A stretch of DNA of 64,000 nt, taken from Pseudoxanthomonas sp. CF125 (lineage in GTDB: Bacteria; Pseudomonadota; Gammaproteobacteria; Xanthomonadales; Xanthomonadaceae). Below are positions 59,096-64,000 of the stretch, piece by piece. The DNA lies in assembly GCF_900104085.1 (NCBI RefSeq), contig NZ_FNLD01000003.1, positions 369,001-433,000 on the forward strand. Direction: 5' to 3'. The notes below the pieces were generated by a model. That model was given only the letters and a program-made list of their open reading frames with translations, was not told the DNA's origin and ran no database searches. The first letter of the stretch is position 1, and every line of letters begins with the position of its first letter. Both the position numbers and the translations under genes were made by a program.

Positions 59096-61894
59096 ATGGA
59101 CGCCGAGCGCTGGCAACGCCTGTCTCCGCTGCTCGATGTGCTGCTCGAGCTCGGCGCCGAGGCGCGCGCGAAACAGTTGCAGATCCTGAAGGCGGAGGAC
59201 CCCGAACTCGCCGAGGATCTGGAAAAACTGCTGGCGCTGGAAGACGACAGCGATGATTTCATGGTCCAGCCGCTGCTGGACAAGCCGGGCCAGCCGCAAA
59301 CCGGGACCATGGTGGGGCCGTACCGGATGGAATCGGTGCTGGGCGAAGGCGGCATGGGCATGGTCTGGCTGGCCTCGCGCGCCGATGGCCTGTACGAGCG
59401 CAAAGTCGCGCTGAAGCTGTTGCGGCCGGGCCTGGCCGACCCCAACCTGCGGCTGCGTTTCAGCCGCGAGCGCGAAATCCTGGCGCGGCTGGCGCACCCC
59501 AACATCGCGCGTCTGCTGGATGCCGGCATCGGCAGCGAAGGGCAGCCTTATCTGGCCCTGGAATACGTGCAGGGCATTCCCATCACCGACTACTGCCAGG
59601 CCCACGGCCTGTCGATAGACACACGGCTGAAACTGTTCCTGCAGGTTTGCGAAGCGGTCAGCCACGCGCACGCCAACCTCATCGTCCATCGCGACCTCAA
59701 GCCGTCCAACATCCTGGTCACACCTACCGGCGAAGTGCGCCTGCTGGATTTCGGCATCGCCAAACTGCTGGACGACAACGAACCGGTACCCGTGCATCCG
59801 CGCACCGAGGTGCGATCGTTCACCCTGCATTACGCGGCGCCGGAGCAAGTGCGCGGCGAACTGGTCACCACCATGACCGACGTGTATTCGCTGGGCGTGG
59901 TGCTGTACGAGCTGCTGGCCAACACCAAGCCCTACCGCCTGCGCCGGCAGACCGACGCCGAATGGGAGCAGGCCATCCTCGCGGTGGAACCGCTGAAGCC
60001 GTCGCTGGCCGCGCAACGCCCCACCGACGGCGGCCTTGTTCAAGCCAACGCCAGGCGCCAGGCCCGGCGGCTCAGCGGCGACCTGGACAACATCGCGCTC
60101 AAGGCCCTGGCGAAATTGCCCGAACACCGCTACGCCTCGGTCGAAGCGCTTTCGCAGGATCTGCAAAGGCACCTGCAAGGCAGGCCCGTGCTGGCCAGGC
60201 CGCAGAGCCTGAGCTACCGGGTACACAAATACGTTTCGCGCCATCGCCTGGGGCTGGCGGTCGGTGCGGTGATCGCGTCGGTATTGCTGCTGGCGCTGGC
60301 GGCCAGCGTCTGGCAAAGCCGGCAAGCCATGCGCGAGACCGCGCGCGCGCAGGCGATGCAGGATTTCGTGATCGGATTGTTCGACAACGCCGGCGTGGCC
60401 CAGCAGGGCAATATCTTCGATGCGCGCAAGCTGCTGGTGGCCGGCGAGCGCCGCGGCGAACGCGAACTGGCCGACCAGCCGCTGGCGCACGCTGAATTGT
60501 TAGGGGTGATCGCACGCCTGCGCATCGGCCTGGGCGACTACCAGGAAGCATTGGCGCTGATCGAGCGCCAGGACACTTTGTTGGCGCGGACGGATTCGGC
60601 GTCGGCGGGGCTGCGCCTGGAAGCGGTGACCCAGCATGGCCGTACCCTGCGCCTGCTCGACCGCACCAAGGAATGCCTGCAAGTCATGGCGCCGTTCGAA
60701 TCGCTGGTTCCGGGCATACGCGCGCAACCGGCGCAGCAGGCGGACTTTCTTTCCCAGTACGGCCGTTGCCGGCGCCTGATCGGCGAGCGCCAGACGGCCC
60801 AGCATCTCTACGAGCGGTCGCTGGCGCTGCGCCGCGAACTGAAGGACGAGACCGGCGTCGCGGAAAACCTGTACGACCTGGCCTTGATCGACAACGATCT
60901 GGGACGCACCGACGATGCGCTGGCCGGCTACGACGCGGCATTGCAGCATCTGCGCAAACACGTAGGCGCGCGCAACGCGCTGACTGTCGAGATAGAAACC
61001 AGTCGCGGACGCCTGTTTCGCGCAAGAGGCGACACCGATCTTGCGCGCGATACCTTCCGCCAGGCCCTGTCCATCGCCGAAGAAGTCCATGGCCCGCAGC
61101 ATCCGGTCACCCTGACCATCCGGCGTTTGCTGGTGGCCATCCAGGTCGACCAGGAACACTACGCCGAAGCCGAACAGCAGATCGAACCGCTGTACCGGCT
61201 GACCTTGAACGCGCTGGGGCCCAACCATCGGGAAACCGGAATGGCATTGAATACGCGGGGCGTGATCGCCTTCGAGCTGGGACGCATGGACGAGGCGATC
61301 GCCGACGTCGCCGAAGCGGTGCGCATCTGGCGGGGGGCGGCCGGTTCGCAGAACCTGCACGGCGGCCTGTTCAATTACGGAATGATCCTGCATGGCGCCA
61401 GGCGCGAGGACGAAGCGCTCAAGGCGCTGCAGGAATCGCGCACGCTGCGCGCCACGCAGTACGGCGCCAGCGACTCCTCGGTCGGCGAAGCCGACCGCAT
61501 GATCGGCGAAGTGCTCGCCGGCCAGGGCAAGCTGGACCAGGCCACCGTCTACTTCGATCGGGCGGTCAAGCTCACCCGCGTGGGCCTGGGGCCCAACCAT
61601 CCGCGCACGCTGTTCGCGCAACTGTCGATGGCCCGGCAGCAGGCGCGCATAGGCCAGAGCGTTGCCGCACTCAAGACGCTGGAAGCGCTGGCCGCGCACC
61701 CGGGCGAGGACAGCGAGATTCCCAAACTGCATTGGAGCGCACGCGCCTATGCCGCCGAAGTCCGTTGCCGCGACGGCCAGCGCGAACGCGCTAGGCGCGA
61801 CCTGGACGCGCTGATCGCCGAACTGCGCGCCGCCCGCCCCGACGGCGGAGTGATCACCCGCGAAGCGGTGGCGATCCGCGCCGCTTGCCGATGA
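59096..61894 (+). CDS. Serine/threonine protein kinase with TPR sensor-like region
   Basis: Membrane-bound Hanks-type kinase of 932 residues. The kinase domain spans about residues 78-345: Gly-rich LGEGGMGMVW, Lys107 in VALKLL, catalytic HRDLKPSN with Asp200, and DFG Asp218. A single helix follows near residues 384-405 (LGLAVGAVIASVLLLALAAS). The C-terminal 520 residues form tetratricopeptide-like repeats (DDALAGYDAALQHLRKH, GLGPNHPRTLFAQLSMARQQ), expected in the periplasm. Such kinases pair with ECF sigma factors of the preceding type. The short, mobile-element-derived upstream sequence may affect its expression. Confidence 0.92.
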   Translation: MDAERWQRLSPLLDVLLELGAEARAKQLQILKAEDPELAEDLEKLLALEDDSDDFMVQPLLDKPGQPQTGTMVGPYRMESVLGEGGMGMVWLASRADGLYERKVALKLLRPGLADPNLRLRFSREREILARLAHPNIARLLDAGIGSEGQPYLALEYVQGIPITDYCQAHGLSIDTRLKLFLQVCEAVSHAHANLIVHRDLKPSNILVTPTGEVRLLDFGIAKLLDDNEPVPVHPRTEVRSFTLHYAAPEQVRGELVTTMTDVYSLGVVLYELLANTKPYRLRRQTDAEWEQAILAVEPLKPSLAAQRPTDGGLVQANARRQARRLSGDLDNIALKALAKLPEHRYASVEALSQDLQRHLQGRPVLARPQSLSYRVHKYVSRHRLGLAVGAVIASVLLLALAASVWQSRQAMRETARAQAMQDFVIGLFDNAGVAQQGNIFDARKLLVAGERRGERELADQPLAHAELLGVIARLRIGLGDYQEALALIERQDTLLARTDSASAGLRLEAVTQHGRTLRLLDRTKECLQVMAPFESLVPGIRAQPAQQADFLSQYGRCRRLIGERQTAQHLYERSLALRRELKDETGVAENLYDLALIDNDLGRTDDALAGYDAALQHLRKHVGARNALTVEIETSRGRLFRARGDTDLARDTFRQALSIAEEVHGPQHPVTLTIRRLLVAIQVDQEHYAEAEQQIEPLYRLTLNALGPNHRETGMALNTRGVIAFELGRMDEAIADVAEAVRIWRGAAGSQNLHGGLFNYGMILHGARREDEALKALQESRTLRATQYGASDSSVGEADRMIGEVLAGQGKLDQATVYFDRAVKLTRVGLGPNHPRTLFAQLSMARQQARIGQSVAALKTLEALAAHPGEDSEIPKLHWSARAYAAEVRCRDGQRERARRDLDALIAELRAARPDGGVITREAVAIRAACR

Positions 61895-61918
61895 AGGCGC
61901 TTGCCGAGAAGGGAAGGA

Positions 61919-62548
61919 CTATTCCTTCGCGAACGGGAACGGCGTCTGCAGCGGATCGATGCTGCCCTCGCCACGCGCGATGCGCTTGTATTCGGCCCGG
62001 CTGACCGATACGTAGCGTTCGTTGCCGCCTATCTCGACCTGCGGCCCTTCCTGCAAGGCATGGCCCTGATCGTCCACGCGCACGGTCATGGTGGCCTTCT
62101 TGCCGGTATGGCAGATGGTTTTTATTTCGGTCAGCTCATCGGCCCACGCCAGTAGGTACTGGCTGCCTTCGAACAGCTCGCCCCGGAAATCCGTGCGCAG
62201 CCCGTAGCACAGCACCGGAATGCGCAGCTGGTCCACCACTTCGCTCAATTGCCAGACCTGGCTGCGGGTCAGGAACTGGGCTTCGTCCACCAGTACGCAA
62301 TCGAGCTTGCCGTTGGCCGCGATATCCAGGGCGACCATGCGCTCCAGATCCGCATCCCGATCGAACGCCATGCCCTCCGCGCTCAACCCGATCCGCGAAG
62401 CCACCACGCCGCTGCCGGCGCGATGGTCGAGCCTGGGAGTGAGGATCGCCACCCGCATGCCGCGCTCGCGGTAGTTGTGCGCCGATTGCAGCAGGGTGGT
62501 GGTCTTGCCGGCGTTCATCGCCGAATAGTAGAAATAGAGCTTGGCCAC
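61919..62548 (-). CDS. tdk: Thymidine kinase
   Basis: Salvage enzyme phosphorylating thymidine. 209 residues, TK1-type. P-loop SAMNAGKTT at residues 9-17, VDEAQFL with the catalytic Glu, and the lasso [15 protein letters not shown]. The E. coli enzyme has two Cys pairs binding structural zinc. Here only the Cys of TICHTG remains and the others read Thr/Ser, so the zinc site is degenerate. Last ordinary core gene before the AT-richer right edge. Confidence 0.94.
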   Translation of the reverse strand: MAKLYFYYSAMNAGKTTTLLQSAHNYRERGMRVAILTPRLDHRAGSGVVASRIGLSAEGMAFDRDADLERMVALDIAANGKLDCVLVDEAQFLTRSQVWQLSEVVDQLRIPVLCYGLRTDFRGELFEGSQYLLAWADELTEIKTICHTGKKATMTVRVDDQGHALQEGPQVEIGGNERYVSVSRAEYKRIARGEGSIDPLQTPFPFAKE

Positions 62549-62687
62549 AGCTAGGATTCTTTAGTTATTGATTTATATATATTTTTTAATCTAACTTCAG
62601 GGCCGCTGCGAGCATCCTACCCCCAAAAATACCCCAAAATGGCAGGCGTACTGCTCAGCATGCATCTTGTTTAACCAGCTAGATTGG
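62549..62687. other. AT-rich boundary between core chromosome and accessory edge
   Basis: Composition changes abruptly here: TTAGTTATTGATTTATATAT runs just upstream of tdk. A short direct repeat of the form ACCCC-AAAA (62620-62640) follows. No gene is visible. It could be the edge of an inserted segment, but no tRNA, integrase or attachment duplication was seen. Confidence 0.45.
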
Positions 62688-63173
62688 TTATTCCAGATTT
62701 GTATCCGGACGAAATATGCGTAGCCGCTCGATTCTGGCTTGAGGTGAGAGTACTTCCAAACACTTCCAACCAAGCTCCACATACAGTGGGGTTGGGAGCT
62801 GATTAGGTTCGAGTATTGAATGAAGAATGGCAGGCAGTTGGACGCGTCCATCGGAGGGTCGCAAAGTGAGCTCCCGGTATCGATCCTGAAAGGCCCTGTA
62901 CGCCTCTAAATTTTCTGCCAGAAACGCATCGTCTTCGTCCCCGGCGTCAGCTAATAGGTCTTTTTCCATAGCATTGAGGCGCGAACTTACTAACGCCTTT
63001 TCCCACAACCTCAGTCGGCCAGCGTCGACTAGCTCGGCAATCAGTAGGTCGGGGCCGTTGGGCGTTTCCCAGTGAAGGGCCTCTAAAATGGCCCGAGGTA
63101 CCCTAAAGCGCCGTTTTTCATCCAGCTGAACAACAGCACTCAACACGACATATTTTGGGTCAGTTTGGCCCAT
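62688..63173 (-). CDS. Unknown protein with possible MraZ/AbrB-like swapped-hairpin fold
   Basis: I do not recognise a named family for this 161-residue protein. Residues 16-32 (VQLDEKRRFRVPRAILE) have the LDxKGRxxxP pattern of SpoVT/AbrB and MraZ domains, and a second similar stretch near residue 111 (GRVQLPAILHSILE) suggests a tandem pair, as in MraZ. An acidic middle (ADAGDEDDAFLAENLEAY) separates them. Codon use and composition are less GC-rich than in the core genes. TGGG/CCCA inverted repeats lie upstream, suggesting DNA-binding autoregulation. Function is inference. Confidence 0.55.
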   Translation of the reverse strand: MGQTDPKYVVLSAVVQLDEKRRFRVPRAILEALHWETPNGPDLLIAELVDAGRLRLWEKALVSSRLNAMEKDLLADAGDEDDAFLAENLEAYRAFQDRYRELTLRPSDGRVQLPAILHSILEPNQLPTPLYVELGWKCLEVLSPQARIERLRIFRPDTNLE

Positions 63174-63224
63174 TTTTGCAGCCCATGTGAACTAGCGGCG
63201 GTTGCTACAGGTAGTGCCACAGGC

Positions 63225-63239
63225 ATGGGTTTACCCCAT
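63225..63239. promoter_or_regulatory. Inverted repeat ATGGG-N5-CCCAT, candidate operator
   Basis: Five-base arms around TTTAC in the divergent gap between the two edge genes. One of three TGGG/CCCA inverted repeats there. Confidence 0.3.
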
Positions 63240-63353
63240 TATCTTGGGCCTCTGGACATCAGATCGAATAACGTATAGGCTGCATCTAGGCGCTTCGCGC
63301 TCGCGCGTTTGTAATAGCCTAGGTTGCCTTCAACAAAGAAAAAGGTAGTCCAG

Positions 63354-63374
63354 CTTGGGCCGGTTTGGCCCAAG
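63354..63374. promoter_or_regulatory. Inverted repeat CTTGGGCC-GGTTT-GGCCCAAG, candidate operator
   Basis: Perfect 8-bp arms with a 5-base spacer, 25 bases before ATG 63400. The half-site GTTTGGCCCA recurs at the start of the divergent gene (63164-63173). The position fits a repressor site for the rightward gene. Confidence 0.45.
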
Positions 63375-63399
63375 ATTCAAGCATTTTAACGGAGGTATT

Positions 63400-63885
63400 A
63401 TGAGTGACCCCAGCCTGCAACTCCGTAGTGCGGAATCGATTAAGTACGGATTACTTGCCGCAAGGTCCTCAGAGGCCATAGCGCGGGCCGAGGCACACCA
63501 GGAATTAACGTCTGAGGATCAAACGATCTTGGAGGAAGCCGAGGAGTTTCTACGGCAGGTGGCCGATGGAGCTGCCTTCATTTCTACCGGTGCTCACCCC
63601 CGCGGAAGTGTTATCAGCTCGACGGACGCTTTTGGTTTCGCTCTCCAACCAGTCGAATCTTTAGACCTGTTGAAAGATCGCCAAGCGCCCGATGTGTTCA
63701 ATGAGCTTGCAAGGGCAGTTCACCAGATATCAGCGGGCCAGGCCTCCACACTTGAAGAGGTCGATATAACTAATGCTCGTGCATTCTTTGACCGTCTCTA
63801 CGCCTCGGCATTGGAGCTTCTGGAAATCAATCGTCTCCGGCCAGCCGCTGTAGGTCGTAGAGCACTGCTTGGCCAGCTCACCTAG
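63400..63885 (+). CDS. Unknown protein, first gene of a right-edge operon
   Basis: Protein of 161 residues with no recognised family. It appears soluble and mostly helical: LQLRSAESIKYGLLAARSSE, TSEDQTILEEAEEFLRQVAD, NELARAVHQISAGQ, ARAFFDRLYASALELLE. No signal peptide or membrane helix. GGAGG just before ATG 63400 decides the start. The stop region overlaps a further open frame that runs off the window, so it probably belongs to a multigene operon. Confidence 0.6.
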   Translation: MSDPSLQLRSAESIKYGLLAARSSEAIARAEAHQELTSEDQTILEEAEEFLRQVADGAAFISTGAHPRGSVISSTDAFGFALQPVESLDLLKDRQAPDVFNELARAVHQISAGQASTLEEVDITNARAFFDRLYASALELLEINRLRPAAVGRRALLGQLT

Positions 63886-64000
63886 CCCAGGGTTTCGTAC
63901 CCTTGACTACCACCGGCTCCGCTCCGCGGAGCTGTGCCTAGCTTTACAAAATAGATTCGAAGAACTTCGCTCGAGAGACTATCCCGACGAAGGCGCTAAC
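63869..64000 (+). CDS. Partial open frame running off the right edge, overlapping the preceding gene
   Basis: From TTG 63869 the frame is open for 44 codons to the window end, encoding TLDYHRLRSAELCLALQNRF and further charged residues. It overlaps the previous stop by 17 bases, which fits coupled translation. Too short to assign, and it may be spurious. Confidence 0.35.
   Translation, partial: MASSPSPGFRTLDYHRLRSAELCLALQNRFEELRSRDYPDEGAN

Larger units (their letters stand above)
63174..63399. promoter_or_regulatory. Divergent intergenic region between the two edge genes
   Basis: This 226-base gap should carry both promoters. It contains the TGGG/CCCA inverted repeats listed separately and AT-rich tracts (ACAAAGAAAAAGG) near 63333. 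No strong sigma-70 pair could be fixed. Confidence 0.4.

Overview
The window is a GC-rich chromosomal segment from a gammaproteobacterium, most likely a xanthomonad (Lysobacterales: Lysobacter, Luteimonas, Pseudoxanthomonas or a relative). The reasons are the protein families (S9B dipeptidyl peptidase, DUF885, DcaP-type porin, GPH symporter with a GH94 phosphorylase, an ECF sigma factor paired with a TPR protein kinase) and the many short palindromic intergenic repeats beginning GTAG or GTGG, which are characteristic of this group. No rRNA, tRNA, CRISPR array, transposase or integrase gene was seen. The genus is inferred.

Layout. 1-2.8 kb: 5' part of a UvrD helicase, a UPF0114 membrane protein and a YfcG-like GST. 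2.9-11.2 kb: secreted or envelope proteins (dipeptidyl peptidase IV, Coa1-like, DUF885, alkaline phosphatase with a coupled unknown partner, a lipoprotein, a small membrane protein). 11.2-13.7 kb: an oligopeptide-type ABC permease/ATPase pair. 13.9-18.3 kb: hemB, aroE, a ThuA-like and a DUF4380 protein. 18.4-25.7 kb: a seven-gene MoxR/DUF58/DUF4350/DUF4129/SpoIIM/RDD/RDD operon joined mostly by start-stop overlaps. 25.8-31.6 kb: small proteins, DUF2167, gamma carbonic anhydrase, aldehyde dehydrogenase, exonuclease III, a GlsB-like protein and a phosphopantetheinyl transferase. 31.7-35.4 kb: rsmG-parA-parB and rpmB-rpmG. 35.7-38.6 kb: cardiolipin synthase and an FAD/NAD(P) protein. 38.7-43.0 kb: a three-gene sugar-acid operon (GPH symporter, GH94 phosphorylase resembling cellobionic acid phosphorylase, gluconokinase). 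43.2-54.4 kb: an acetate block with a solute-symporter-fused hybrid histidine kinase, a LuxR-type regulator, acs, a DcaP-like porin and an MHS-type transporter, plus a diguanylate cyclase. 54.5-61.9 kb: EF-hand protein, desaturase, ABC ATPase, mutM, and an ECF sigma/protein kinase pair. 61.9-64 kb: tdk, then an AT-richer edge with unfamiliar genes.

Two genome-scale habits stand out. First, at least four families of palindromic repeats fill the gaps, and the GTAG family repeatedly coincides with stop codons and, at some ends, creates TACAAT -10 boxes. Second, about ten genes have a -10-like hexamer only 6-9 bases before the start codon and no Shine-Dalgarno sequence, the layout expected of leaderless mRNAs.

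How the genes may work together. The symporter, phosphorylase and gluconokinase form a short route from an imported aldonic-acid disaccharide to glucose-1-phosphate and 6-phosphogluconate. The symporter-fused kinase and LuxR-type regulator resemble the CrbS/CrbR system that controls acs, with an adjacent porin and transporter that could supply the substrate. The MoxR cluster looks like one membrane-associated chaperone machine of unknown target. At the right edge a possible MraZ/AbrB-fold protein is divergently placed from an unknown operon, across a gap rich in TGGG/CCCA inverted repeats.
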